Origin: Acidobacteriaceae bacterium
Lineage (GTDB): Bacteria; Acidobacteriota; Terriglobia; Terriglobales; Acidobacteriaceae
Length of the DNA stretch: 64,000 nt
Assembly (NCBI GenBank): GCA_903642235.1
Contig: CAHJWL010000002.1
Coordinates: forward strand, 1 to 64,000
Direction: 5' to 3'
The position numbers and the translations under genes were made by a program. Position 1 is the stretch's first letter, and the number at the start of each line of letters is the position of its first letter. Positions 42,260-51,191 of this stretch are shown piece after piece. The notes beneath the pieces are model-generated. The model was not told the DNA's origin and did no database searches. It was given only the letters and a program-made list of their open reading frames with translations.

Positions 42260-43342
42260 CTATTTCTTAGACGCCGGAAGGACAGAAGTATCGCTTGGAG
42301 CGCCGGAGCGCCTCATGCCGAGCCCCGGAACCAGCAGTCTTCCATCGATTCCGTCGGGGGACCACGTGTGTACGATCTCCCGAGCTAGCCGCGCGATCAA
42401 TAGTTCTCCTGCGTTATCCACTGTCCAGCTCTTGTCGGCGTTTTCGTAGGTGAAGATGGAGAGCACCATGGGACCATTTTTCCCTGCAACGATCGCCACA
42501 TCATTGCGAACCGCATCCAGAGATCCGGTCTTACTGGCAATGCCGACGCCAGTCTCCGTTGCATCCTGGCTTTCAAGATATCGTGGAATCGTCTCTCGAT
42601 AGAACTGGTTGCGCAGCATGGTCAATGCTGTGCCGCAGAGAGCCGTGTCCCCGGCGATCATCGCCGCGGAGGTGAGAGCTGCACCCGGCCGGTCCAGCTG
42701 GCAGAGAGCGATGCGTTCCATCAGCATCTCCATCTCGCCAGCCGTCGTTTTTCCAAGGCCGAACTTAGGCTGGTCCGCCGGCATCGCTCCTACAGCGGGT
42801 TTGCCGATCTTCTTATAGAGATGAGTGTTTTCGAGTCCTACTTGCGTCATGCGGGCGTTGACTGCATCCACACCAAATCGATCGATGGCAAGGTTTGTTG
42901 CAGTGTTATCGCTTACGATGATCATCATTGTGAGCACGTCTTTGAGAGTGAGCGTGAGTGGGGCGTCAAAGAATGAGAGCAGTCCTGACCCGCTCACAGC
43001 ATCCTGGCTCCTCAGGGTTATGCCTTCATCCCATCGTGCCCTTCCATCCCGGATCTGCTCCATCGCCTCGTACAGAATGGCCAGCTTGATCACCGAAGCT
43101 GTTTGCACCGGCTTTGAGGCATCAAGAGCCACAAACTTGCCTGTGTTCAACTGACGCGCATAGAGAGCTACATGACCTGGATACGCTGCTACAAGGCTCT
43201 GCAGTCGCTCCTGCAACACTGTATCGATTGAGGCGGAAGTCGCATTGCTGGCAAAGACCTGCCCTGACACGGCGAAGATAAGAAGAGAACAGCAAAAGTC
43301 TCGCAACCATCCACTTCCCGGAACCAGACGTACCATGCTCAT
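42260..43342 (-). CDS. Class A beta-lactamase-fold serine hydrolase lacking the omega-loop Glu motif
   Basis: 360 residues from ATG 43342, which has GGAGGAT upstream; ATG 43459 in the same frame is unlikely. Signal peptide 1-31 (cut near VFA-S). The active-site motifs S83-V-I-K86, S144-D-N146 and K271-T-G273 are complete. The ExxLN motif that carries the deacylating Glu166 in class A beta-lactamases is not visible at the expected distance after SDN; the stretch reads LYKKIGKPAVG. Therefore beta-lactam hydrolysis may be weak or absent, and a peptidase or esterase role on wall peptides is possible. Forms an operon with lepB and is divergent from murQ. Confidence 0.85.
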   Translation of the reverse strand: MSMVRLVPGSGWLRDFCCSLLIFAVSGQVFASNATSASIDTVLQERLQSLVAAYPGHVALYARQLNTGKFVALDASKPVQTASVIKLAILYEAMEQIRDGRARWDEGITLRSQDAVSGSGLLSFFDAPLTLTLKDVLTMMIIVSDNTATNLAIDRFGVDAVNARMTQVGLENTHLYKKIGKPAVGAMPADQPKFGLGKTTAGEMEMLMERIALCQLDRPGAALTSAAMIAGDTALCGTALTMLRNQFYRETIPRYLESQDATETGVGIASKTGSLDAVRNDVAIVAGKNGPMVLSIFTYENADKSWTVDNAGELLIARLAREIVHTWSPDGIDGRLLVPGLGMRRSGAPSDTSVLPASKK

Positions 43343-43391
43343 CGACGGAGATCCTCCAAAGGCAGGCCGTTTGGCTACGTCATCTTGGTCA

Positions 43392-43419
43392 TTGTTCAGG
43401 CCGAAGACTACGGTAGAAT
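43392..43419 (+). promoter_or_regulatory. Promoter candidate for murQ
   Basis: TTGTTC (43392-43397), 16 nt, TAGAAT (43414-43419); start expected near 43426, 17 nt before the murQ ATG, leaving room for the AAGGCGA ribosome site. Confidence 0.45.
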
Positions 43420-43442
43420 CACTGTGAACGAAGGCGAATCCT

Positions 43443-44411
43443 ATGGCAACCCTTACCATGTTAGAGCAGCCTCCCTACTCTCGTCACGATCATCACGAGA
43501 GTTCTACCCTGTATGACCTGACGACGGAGACGACCAACTCCGCATCGGAGGGGCTGGATACCAAATCAGCACTTGAGATCGCTCGCATCATCAACCATGA
43601 GGACGCGAAGATCGCGGCGGCTGTCAAGAAGGCACTTCCTGAGATCGCCATTGTTATTGATACCGTGGCTCGATCACTGCGCGACGGCGGCCGTCTTATC
43701 TACGTTGGTGCCGGCTCCAGCGGCCGTATTGCTGCCCTCGACGCTTCGGAGTGTCCGCCGACCTTCGCCACTGCCCCCTCACAGGTGCAGTACATCATGG
43801 CGGGTGGGCCGAAGGCACTCGCGAGTGCGTCCGATGTCAACGAAGACTCGCCCGAGATCGGGCAGCGTGACATCGCCCGCCGTAGACCTACCCGTAAGGA
43901 CATCATCATCGGAGTCTCGGCATCAGGTCGTACACCGTATGTTGTGGGCGCGATTGAGTACGCGCGGGCTCGCGGTGCGAAGACCGCCGCTCTAACCTGT
44001 AATCACAGGACAGCTCTCTCGCAGGTCGCAGACACGACAATCATTGCCGAGGTCGGCCCTGAGGTCATTACCGGCTCGACACGCATGAAGGCGTCAACAG
44101 CTCAGAAGATGATCTGCAACATGATCACGACCGGTGCTATGACGCGGCTTGGCTACGTGTACGAAAATCAAATGGTTAACGTGCACATGAAGAATGAGAA
44201 GCTGGTCGAGCGCGGTATACGCGTCCTGATCAAGGTCTGCGATATCGACCGTGAAACAGCGATTCGGACCATAAAATCTGCGGGCAAGTCCATTCCAATT
44301 GCCGTTGTGATGTTGAAAGCAAGGGTAGATAAGATGGAAGCCGTTCGACGCCTCACAAAATCAGATGGCAATGTGCGCCTGGCCATTGATGATTCCAGAC
44401 TTGAGCTCTAG
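43443..44411 (+). CDS. murQ: N-acetylmuramic acid 6-phosphate etherase
   Basis: 322 residues. SIS-domain protein with the MurQ signatures YVGAGSSGRIAALDASECPPTF (written here in part), VSASGRTPYV and GPEVITGSTRMKASTAQK. It splits the lactyl ether of MurNAc-6-P to GlcNAc-6-P and D-lactate, so that NagA (18545-19699) can take over. Divergent over 100 bp from the serine hydrolase-lepB unit and followed after 121 nt by murA on the same strand: degradation and synthesis of the muramyl unit side by side. The N-terminus has about 20 extra, His-rich residues before the conserved LTTE start. Confidence 0.95.
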   Translation: MATLTMLEQPPYSRHDHHESSTLYDLTTETTNSASEGLDTKSALEIARIINHEDAKIAAAVKKALPEIAIVIDTVARSLRDGGRLIYVGAGSSGRIAALDASECPPTFATAPSQVQYIMAGGPKALASASDVNEDSPEIGQRDIARRRPTRKDIIIGVSASGRTPYVVGAIEYARARGAKTAALTCNHRTALSQVADTTIIAEVGPEVITGSTRMKASTAQKMICNMITTGAMTRLGYVYENQMVNVHMKNEKLVERGIRVLIKVCDIDRETAIRTIKSAGKSIPIAVVMLKARVDKMEAVRRLTKSDGNVRLAIDDSRLEL

Positions 44412-44458
44412 CGGTTGCTCGCGCGCCGGATGCGCTTCTCTACATCTGGCGCTCAGGC

Positions 44459-44490
44459 TTCTTCTAGCATCGAGTTCTTCTAGCATCCAG
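44459..44490. repeat. Direct 16-bp duplication upstream of murA
   Basis: Two adjacent 16-nt units, TTCTTCTAGCATCGAG and TTCTTCTAGCATCCAG, identical at 15 of 16 positions, between murQ and the murA -10 hexamer. Either a recent tandem duplication or a paired binding site. Confidence 0.8.
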
Positions 44491-44520
44491 TTCGGCACCC
44501 CCCTTCATCGCACTCTTCCG

Positions 44521-44526
44521 TAAACT
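44521..44526 (+). promoter_or_regulatory. -10-like hexamer just before murA
   Basis: TAAACT ends 6 nt before the ATG; no ribosome site is present. Position suggests a leaderless murA message. Confidence 0.35.
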
Positions 44527-44532
44527 CTCCCT

Positions 44533-45813
44533 ATGGACAAATTTGTCGTCCGTGGTGGGAATCCCCTGCTCGGCACTATCAAAATCTCTGGCGCTAAGAA
44601 CTCTGCACTTCCCTGCATGGCAGCCGCAATCCTGACCGAAGATGAGGTCATCCTCGAGAACGTTCCGCAGGTTCGCGACATCGAGACCGAGCGACGGCTC
44701 CTGGAGAGTATGGGCGCCGAGGTGGAGCTCGGGTACGGCCGAGCACAGCATCGAACGCGTATTAAATGCGCCGTCCTCTCCGACCCCGTAGCTAAGTACG
44801 AGATCGTCAAGACCATGCGCGCCAGTTCCCTCGTGCTTGGTCCACTCATCGCGAGAACGGGTATCGCGCGCGTCGCCATGCCGGGCGGTTGCGCAATCGG
44901 CGGTCGCCCGATCGATCTGCACATCAAGGGTCTTGAGGCCATGGGCGCGACCATCACGCAGGAGCACGGCTACCTTGAAGCGCGCGCCGACCGGCTGAAG
45001 GGCGCACACATAGTCTTCGACAAGATCACGGTGACTGGTACGGAAGACCTTCTCATGGCAGCCGTTCTGGCAGAGGGAGAGACGCTCTTCGAAAACTGTG
45101 CGCGTGAACCCGAGGTGACGGATCTCGCCGCCCTCCTCATCGCGATGGGAGCCAACATCACCGGCGCCGGGACCTCCACAATCCGCGTCGTCGGAACGCA
45201 GAAGCTCCATGGAGCGCGGCATCGCATCAACCCGGACCGCATAGAGGCCGGCACCTTTCTCATCGCGGGCGCGATCACTGGCGGCGATCTCAATATCGAC
45301 GGCTGCAATCCTTCCCATCTCGGCTCGGTTCTTGCGAAGCTGGATCAGTGCGGCGTCCGCCTGGACATCGGCGATGAATCCGTTCGCGTACGGTCGGGCG
45401 GAGAGCTTCGCGCCACCGACGTGTTGACCGAAGAATACCCCGGCTTTCCAACGGATATGCAGGCACAGTACATGGCCCTCGCCACACAGACCGACGGAAT
45501 AACCGTTGTTACCGAAAATATCTTCGAGAATCGCTTCATGCACGTGCAAGAACTCAACCGCATGGGTGCGAACATCAGTGTTTCAGGACGAACTGCGACC
45601 GTCCGAGGCAGATATCCACTTCAGTCGGCAGCCGTCATGTGCTCTGATCTACGCGCCTCCGCTTCACTCGTCCTTGCAGCTCTTGTTGCAGACGGTGAGA
45701 CGATTCTCGATCGTGTGTACCACCTCGATCGCGGGTACGAGCGCTTTGAAGAGAAGCTACGGGGCGTCGGAGCACAGATCCGGCGGATGGGTGAAGTCTT
45801 CGGCAAGAAGTAA
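44533..45813 (+). CDS. murA: UDP-N-acetylglucosamine 1-carboxyvinyltransferase
   Basis: 426 residues. EPSP-synthase fold with K22-N23 (SGAKNSALP) and the active-site Cys, C120 in MPGGCAIGGRP, the residue that fosfomycin alkylates; the resistant Asp version is absent. It adds enolpyruvate to UDP-GlcNAc, the first committed step of peptidoglycan. 121 nt after murQ on the same strand. No Shine-Dalgarno sequence before the ATG. Confidence 0.97.
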   Translation: MDKFVVRGGNPLLGTIKISGAKNSALPCMAAAILTEDEVILENVPQVRDIETERRLLESMGAEVELGYGRAQHRTRIKCAVLSDPVAKYEIVKTMRASSLVLGPLIARTGIARVAMPGGCAIGGRPIDLHIKGLEAMGATITQEHGYLEARADRLKGAHIVFDKITVTGTEDLLMAAVLAEGETLFENCAREPEVTDLAALLIAMGANITGAGTSTIRVVGTQKLHGARHRINPDRIEAGTFLIAGAITGGDLNIDGCNPSHLGSVLAKLDQCGVRLDIGDESVRVRSGGELRATDVLTEEYPGFPTDMQAQYMALATQTDGITVVTENIFENRFMHVQELNRMGANISVSGRTATVRGRYPLQSAAVMCSDLRASASLVLAALVADGETILDRVYHLDRGYERFEEKLRGVGAQIRRMGEVFGKK

Positions 45814-45850
45814 AGGCCTGCACCGCATGAAACGGCCGATCCGTGTTGGT

Positions 45851-47002
45851 CTACACCGCCACCGTAAAGGTATCTTCACTCCGCGTCACCGCTCGATAAA
45901 GCGTATCTCGTTCAAAGGGCTGGCGGCCTGCTTCCGTGATCAATCGGACCAGGTCTGAACGACGCATCCCCTGTGGGGTCGTAGCTCCGGCGTCATGGTA
46001 GATCTTCTCTTCGATCACAGTACCGTCGATATCGTCCGCGCCGAATCGCAGGGCAATCTGCGCGATCTTGGGCGTCATCATCTGCCAGTAAGCCTTGATG
46101 TGGGAAAAGTTGTCGAGCAAAAGCCGGCTCACCGCAATCTGGCGAATATCCAACATTCCTGTCGTTCGCGGGATGTGGTCAAGGGCTGTGTGGTCAGGGT
46201 GGAAGGCCAGCGGAATGAAGGTCTGGAACCCTCCCGTATCGTCCTGTACCTCTCGCAGACGCAGTAGATGATCAACACGATCCTCGTCATTCTCAACGTG
46301 CCCGTACAGCATCGTGGCATTGGATCGTAACCCGAGTTTGTGCGCCATTCGAGCGGTCTCCAGCCACTCCCCTCCATCAATCTTGTGATCGCAAATAATA
46401 TGTCGGACTCGATCTGCAAAGATTTCCGCTCCACCGCCAGGCATGGAGTCGACGCCTGCCTCCTTCATCCTTTGCAACGTCTCTGGAATCGTCATCTTGC
46501 CCCGTTTGGCAAAGAAGGCAACTTCGACCATCGTAAAGGCCTTGACATGCACCTTAGGAAAGCGCTGCTTTAGTCCCTGAACAAGATCCATGAAGTAGCT
46601 GAAAGGCAGGTCCGGATGCAAACCGCCGACGATATGGAACTCCGTAACCGCCTCGGTATACCCACTGGCCGCAGTGGCAAATGCCTCCTCAAGCGCCATC
46701 GTGTAGGTCCCGGCGTCTCCCTTCTTGCGCCCGAAAGCACAGAGCCGACAGGAGGCAACACACACATTTGTCGGATTGATGTGGCGATTCACATTGAAGT
46801 AAGCGAGATCCCCATGCAACCGCTCGCGTACATGGTTCGCCAACCAACCAACCGCGAGAATGTCGCCGCTTCGGTAGAGTTGTACTCCATCTTCAAACGT
46901 TAGCCGCTCGCCATGAAGAACGCGCTCCGCAATGGAGCCAAGAGCAGGATCATCTGTCTGGAAGCCGTGACGCGGAGGACTAAACGTAGAAGAAGAACTC
47001 AT
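45851..47002 (-). CDS. mqnE: Aminodeoxyfutalosine synthase
   Basis: 383 residues. Radical-SAM cluster Cys C81, C85 and C88 in NVCVASCRLCAFGRKKGD, followed by EFHIVGGLHPDLPF and the MqnE-type DSMPGGGAEIFADRVR. It joins 3-[(1-carboxyvinyl)oxy]benzoate to SAM to make aminofutalosine in the futalosine route to menaquinone. MqnC is the closest alternative but has a shorter loop here. No other mqn gene lies in the window. No ribosome site; TAAACT ends 7 nt before the ATG. Confidence 0.93.
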   Translation of the reverse strand: MSSSSTFSPPRHGFQTDDPALGSIAERVLHGERLTFEDGVQLYRSGDILAVGWLANHVRERLHGDLAYFNVNRHINPTNVCVASCRLCAFGRKKGDAGTYTMALEEAFATAASGYTEAVTEFHIVGGLHPDLPFSYFMDLVQGLKQRFPKVHVKAFTMVEVAFFAKRGKMTIPETLQRMKEAGVDSMPGGGAEIFADRVRHIICDHKIDGGEWLETARMAHKLGLRSNATMLYGHVENDEDRVDHLLRLREVQDDTGGFQTFIPLAFHPDHTALDHIPRTTGMLDIRQIAVSRLLLDNFSHIKAYWQMMTPKIAQIALRFGADDIDGTVIEEKIYHDAGATTPQGMRRSDLVRLITEAGRQPFERDTLYRAVTRSEDTFTVAV

Positions 47003-47009
47003 AGCTCTA

Positions 47010-47015
47010 AGTTTA
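47010..47015 (-). promoter_or_regulatory. -10-like hexamer just before mqnE
   Basis: TAAACT on the minus strand ends 7 nt before the ATG at 47002, without a ribosome site; leaderless arrangement suspected. Confidence 0.35.
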
Positions 47016-47132
47016 CGCTTTCGATCGAGACCCTTTCTTCCGGATGGTAAGTAGCCGTCTACCGCAGCCGGGACATTTCTTCTGGAAGCAAATGCTCGGC
47101 ATACATTTGGGCAGCACCAAAGGCGGAGAGGT

Positions 47133-49178
47133 CTACTTCCCGAGAGGGATTGGCGACTCGATCATCTGTGGCTGCAGCACCATACCGTCGTAGAGGGTGG
47201 CACCGACCATATGATCGCCCACCACTCGCACAAACCTCATGTGCCATCCGGTATCCCAGGACTTTGTCGTAAAGTCAGGAACATGAATCGCAAAAATGAG
47301 GGTCGTTGTACTATTCGCCGTGGCGATCACCTGATGTGTTCTGCGATCATAGGTCAGACTATTCACGTCACGAATCGGCAGATTTGGTGGATTCTGCCAT
47401 CCTTCCATCCCCCCACGTTGAACAAAAAGACCCTCACGGCCCCCAACCCAGAGATCGCCTTCGTCATCCAGGGCAACCGCCGCAATCTGAGTCAGCGAGT
47501 CGGGCTTCGCAATCTCCGTCCATGTCGTACCGCTGTCGCGGGAAAGCACTAGCGAACTGAGCGTTGCCGCCAAAACCAGATTCTTCGCCGTCGTTACAGA
47601 TCGGTACATCCCGTTCGGTACGCCTTCCAGAAGACTCCAGCTCTCCCCGCTCGTCGGACTGATCATGAGACCCTTCGTGCTCACGGCGAAGATCAGATTC
47701 GCATCTGCCGCCAGCCCATAGACACCGCCGTCAAAAGCCTCACCCTTTGCGACCGGGAGAGTTGACCGTCTCCGGGCTCCCGTCGGCACACTTCTTGCGG
47801 ATGAATTTCGCTTTGCAACAGACCCGGACTTTACAGTTGCAGCGGCCGCAGATGTCTCTCTAAAGTCGCCGACCTGCGTCCACATCGAGTCTTTCAGCCG
47901 AAAGATCCCATGCGATGTTCCCGCCACGAAGGTGCCGTCAACGGCCTGTGCCAGCCCAAATACGTCACGACCGCCAAGGCCTGTACTCTGCTGAATCCAC
48001 GTAAGCCCTCCGTTATCGCTCGTGAAGACACCGCCCCACTCCTTGTCGTTCAAGATGCCGATGTAGAGAGTAGCGGGATTGCGCGCATCGACTGCGTACG
48101 CGGCTACCTGCCGGGCGACGAACCCCTTATTCGCCGGGCTGAAGCTCGCACCTCCATCGTCGGACGCCAGAACACCACCTCGATCCGTGGCCAGCAGCAC
48201 CCTCCTTGAGTTCTTCGGATCGACATAGACGTCGTTTACAATGACCTCAGGTCCGGTCGTCCGGTTCCACGTCTTGCCTTCGTCCGTTGTACGGAATAGA
48301 CCTTCCGTCGTTCCGGCAAAGACCGTTGCCAGTTGCTCCGGATCCTGCTTAAGGACGCGGGTTCGTCTTGCGGTCGAAGGAATGCCCTGGATCTTGCGGA
48401 ACTTCGCGGCAAAGTCATCACTCTTGTAAATTCCAGAGCATGCACTCGCATAGACAGTGGACGGAGACTTTGGATCAACAATGATGGAAAAGACATCCGA
48501 GTCGTCGATGATGCCTTCCTTGATATTGATCCAGTGCTCCCCGCCGTCCACTGTTTTCCATGGGAGATGCCACGTGCCTGCGTAGATGATCGCCGGGTTA
48601 ACCGGATCGATAGCGATTGACTCAACTTCGTGAATCTCCGTACTGCCAAGCGGACTGATCGCCTTCCAGTGAGTTCCACCATCCGTTGAGCGGTAGACCC
48701 CCGTAAGAGTTCCCGCAACGATCACCTTGCTGTCTGACAGGGATTCAGTCATCGAGCGGATGGACTCGCCTTTCATGTCCGGATTCTCTGTCCAACTCTT
48801 ACCACCATCCATGCTGCTGTAGAGACCACCCTCTTTGCTGCCCGGAACCCAAACCCCCACTAACAGGTGCTTCGGGTTACTCGGATCAACCAGGATGTGG
48901 TCGAGTGCCAGATCGTCCCTCAGGGCAAGACGAGCAACTCTCGCCCAAGTGGTGCCTCGATCCTGCGTTTCGTAGATCCACCCGTTCAAGGTGCCCAGAT
49001 ACAGATGCTCATGGTTTGAGGGATCAATTCCGAAGGAGCGGGCATCTCCGCCGAATGGACCAAAGGGTAACCAGGGTGCAGCCGACGAAGGACGGACGCA
49101 GACGAAAACTAAACCAACGAGAAGCAGGAGCCGCACACGTTGGAGCGGAGACAGGGCAGGTACACAGGGCTGCTTCAT
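47133..49178 (-). CDS. Secreted multi-bladed Asp-box (BNR/VPS10-like) propeller protein
   Basis: 681 residues from ATG 49178, giving a signal peptide (basic start, LLLLVGLVFVCV, cut near SSA-A). At least six Asp boxes of the S/T-x-D-x-G-x-T-W form recur: SSMDGGKSW, RSTDGGTHW, KTVDGGEHW, RTTDEGKTW, TSDNGGLTW and SRDSGTTW. They mark beta-propeller blades as in sialidases, VPS10 and the photosystem II factor Ycf48. No sialidase catalytic Arg/Tyr set is recognisable, so a binding or scaffold role is more likely. A Ser/Arg/Lys-rich linker (about 445-490) splits two propeller halves. Function unknown; ribosome site weak for every possible start. Confidence 0.82.
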   Translation of the reverse strand: MKQPCVPALSPLQRVRLLLLVGLVFVCVRPSSAAPWLPFGPFGGDARSFGIDPSNHEHLYLGTLNGWIYETQDRGTTWARVARLALRDDLALDHILVDPSNPKHLLVGVWVPGSKEGGLYSSMDGGKSWTENPDMKGESIRSMTESLSDSKVIVAGTLTGVYRSTDGGTHWKAISPLGSTEIHEVESIAIDPVNPAIIYAGTWHLPWKTVDGGEHWINIKEGIIDDSDVFSIIVDPKSPSTVYASACSGIYKSDDFAAKFRKIQGIPSTARRTRVLKQDPEQLATVFAGTTEGLFRTTDEGKTWNRTTGPEVIVNDVYVDPKNSRRVLLATDRGGVLASDDGGASFSPANKGFVARQVAAYAVDARNPATLYIGILNDKEWGGVFTSDNGGLTWIQQSTGLGGRDVFGLAQAVDGTFVAGTSHGIFRLKDSMWTQVGDFRETSAAAATVKSGSVAKRNSSARSVPTGARRRSTLPVAKGEAFDGGVYGLAADANLIFAVSTKGLMISPTSGESWSLLEGVPNGMYRSVTTAKNLVLAATLSSLVLSRDSGTTWTEIAKPDSLTQIAAVALDDEGDLWVGGREGLFVQRGGMEGWQNPPNLPIRDVNSLTYDRRTHQVIATANSTTTLIFAIHVPDFTTKSWDTGWHMRFVRVVGDHMVGATLYDGMVLQPQMIESPIPLGK

Positions 49179-49250
49179 GGAGCGTTGTACTTTCTTGCTG
49201 CACAAGGAGATCGGTCAGTTTGCGATTAGGTGGACGCCATAACGTGAGAA

Positions 49251-49280
49251 AGGCTGGCTGGGTGACAACCCAGCCAGCCT
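49251..49280 (-). terminator. Rho-independent terminator of the OmpA-like gene
   Basis: A 13-bp perfect stem (AGGCTGGCTGGGT and its complement) with a 4-nt loop, 20 nt after the stop of the minus-strand gene, followed on that strand by TTTCTC. Confidence 0.85.
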
Positions 49281-49300
49281 CCGCTCCCGTTTCTGCAGGT

Positions 49301-50932
49301 TTACTTCTTGTGATGACGGGTTGCTGCCGCCGTCCTCGGACGAGCCTTTACCGCAGACTCATCGACCGCCGTGATACCAGTGCTGTCCAGAGTTGCTCCA
49401 GCCGGGATCAACGTCATAGTGACGGTCTTGCCGTCCTGTGTGCCGGTATAGGCGGCGACGCGGGAAGCATCGATGCCCTTCTCCTTCACCAGGTAATCCT
49501 TGGTGTTGACGGCACGTTCTGCAGCCAACTTGTTACCCATACGCTCTCCGCCTGCGGCATTTCCAACAACCGCAAGTTTCGCGTCTGAGGAGCGCTGAAG
49601 GTTCAGAGAGATATCATCCAGGCAAGCCTTGGCTTCATTGTCAACACGGGTCGGACGACGCTTGTCGCGATCAAAGTTGATCGAGCACAGATTGCTGGTC
49701 GTCGGAGCCGGCGGCGGTGGCGGTGCGTTCACCGTTACAGTCGTCGTCTGCGATGCTGTCTGACCCTTGTCGTCAACTACGTTGCAGGTTACGGTGATCG
49801 TGCCTGGCGCAGCACCTGCCGTGCTCAGGGTAGCTGTTGAGGTGTTACCCGTGATCGACCCCGCCGTTGCGCTGTAGCTATACGTCAACGGACGATTCTG
49901 CGGGCTTACTCCATTTGCAGTGATCGTCGAGGACTCACCGGGGTTGACGCTCGACGGATTCGCTGAGCAGGTGACAGTTGGCGGCTCGAAGGCCTTGATC
50001 GTATACGCAGCCGAACAATCGGCCATCTCACCAGGCTTCTTGCCTTCCGTTACATGGCCTTTCGCCGTGTAGCTGCCAGGGTTTGAGGCTTTCGTGTCGA
50101 TATTCGCGACATTGGACGTTCCGGTGATCGTGCCACCGTCTGTCGTCCAGGTGTAAGTGGCCGTCTTCTTCGGATTCAGGTTTGCTGCAGTGCCGGTGAC
50201 TGTGATCGGATCACCGGGGTATCCGGTCTCGGGAGAGGCGACGCAGGCGAGTGTGACAGGCGGGGGCGGAACGATGCTGCCGAAGTGCGTCACAATTCCG
50301 GCACTTAGCTCAACCGCACTGAGATTGGCCCGTCCACCCATTACACCTGGTGTCGGAGGAGGAGTGTACGGACCGAAGTCCGCATGGATGTACCGGTAGT
50401 CCGCTTGGAATAGGCGAAGCGAAAATCGATGGTTTAGGAAGGGAAGGTCGTAGTCCATGCCGCCACCGACCGCGAGCGTGGGTCCCCACTGGTATGGCTC
50501 ATGATAGAAGGGTGTCCCGCTGTTGTTTGGTCCACCAATTCGCGCACCACCAGCAAGAGCGTGCGCAAACAGCGTGAAGTTCTGCATAGGCGCACGGAAG
50601 ATCGGACCCGCTGAACCGGTGTAAAGGCCGTCGTTATTGCCATCCGGGTGAGCCGTAAACAAAACTTCGGCTCCGACGTACTTGTTGAAGTAGTACGCGC
50701 CGCTGCCTGCGGCACCCTCATCCACCGAAGAGTAGTTGATGCCGGCGGGCTTCACCTGTCCGTGGGCACCAAAGTACGAGTATCCAGTGAAAATATCGAC
50801 CCGCGAAGGGTTTGGCCCAGCTGGGACGGGCGCGCTGGGGGCGGTCTGTGCACCCAGGCTAACAGCGCCCAGGCTGACCGCACATGCAGCCAGTACGTAC
50901 CGGCCAAGTTTAGAATACGGGCTATAAACCAT
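49301..50932 (-). CDS. Outer-membrane protein: beta-barrel, two Ig/PKD-like domains, OmpA-like C-terminal domain
   Basis: 543 residues from ATG 50932, which has CGGAGGAAG upstream. Signal peptide to about 28 (VSLGAQ). Residues 40-225: small OMP beta-barrel (VDIFTGYSYFGAHG, GGGMDYDLPF, FRLFQADYRYIHADFG-like strands). Residues 230-320 and 325-405: two Ig/PKD-like repeats (ITVTGTAANLNPKKTATYTW; STITANGVSPQ). A run of prolines leads to an OmpA-family domain (about 420-520, SINFDRDKRRPTRVDNEAKACLDD). It would link outer membrane to peptidoglycan. Ends in a basic Ala/Lys tail. A perfect terminator follows. Confidence 0.85.
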   Translation of the reverse strand: MVYSPYSKLGRYVLAACAVSLGAVSLGAQTAPSAPVPAGPNPSRVDIFTGYSYFGAHGQVKPAGINYSSVDEGAAGSGAYYFNKYVGAEVLFTAHPDGNNDGLYTGSAGPIFRAPMQNFTLFAHALAGGARIGGPNNSGTPFYHEPYQWGPTLAVGGGMDYDLPFLNHRFSLRLFQADYRYIHADFGPYTPPPTPGVMGGRANLSAVELSAGIVTHFGSIVPPPPVTLACVASPETGYPGDPITVTGTAANLNPKKTATYTWTTDGGTITGTSNVANIDTKASNPGSYTAKGHVTEGKKPGEMADCSAAYTIKAFEPPTVTCSANPSSVNPGESSTITANGVSPQNRPLTYSYSATAGSITGNTSTATLSTAGAAPGTITVTCNVVDDKGQTASQTTTVTVNAPPPPPAPTTSNLCSINFDRDKRRPTRVDNEAKACLDDISLNLQRSSDAKLAVVGNAAGGERMGNKLAAERAVNTKDYLVKEKGIDASRVAAYTGTQDGKTVTMTLIPAGATLDSTGITAVDESAVKARPRTAAATRHHKK

Positions 50933-51024
50933 TCCACTTCCTCCGAAAAACGTCTGCATATCTTCCGAGATGCTTGAATTCTGTTGCGTACATTCGCTTT
51001 ATGTTGAACTTTGATTCGATCCAC

Positions 51025-51033
51025 TTTATAGCA
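51025..51033 (-). promoter_or_regulatory. Extended -10 promoter candidate of the OmpA-like gene
   Basis: TGCTATAAA on the minus strand, 92 nt before the ATG at 50932, in an AT-rich stretch between nuoB and this gene. No good -35 box, as is usual for extended -10 promoters. Confidence 0.35.
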
Positions 51034-51191
51034 GTTGTAAACCAGATCGGGAACAAATTCCGCGCGGCACTGCACTTTCTTCGTTCAACTCTACTAGGAT
51101 AAAGGACTTTCTCCACCACATTCCGAACCTGCGGAGTAACGAATCAGAAGGATTGACCCGTAGGCCTTAAGGAGCATCCCTTCGGAACACC

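Noticed and set aside
44464..45549. 361-codon open frame on the minus strand opposite murA
   Set aside because: It lies wholly inside murA, whose motifs are complete; no ribosome site and no recognisable domain. An antisense shadow.
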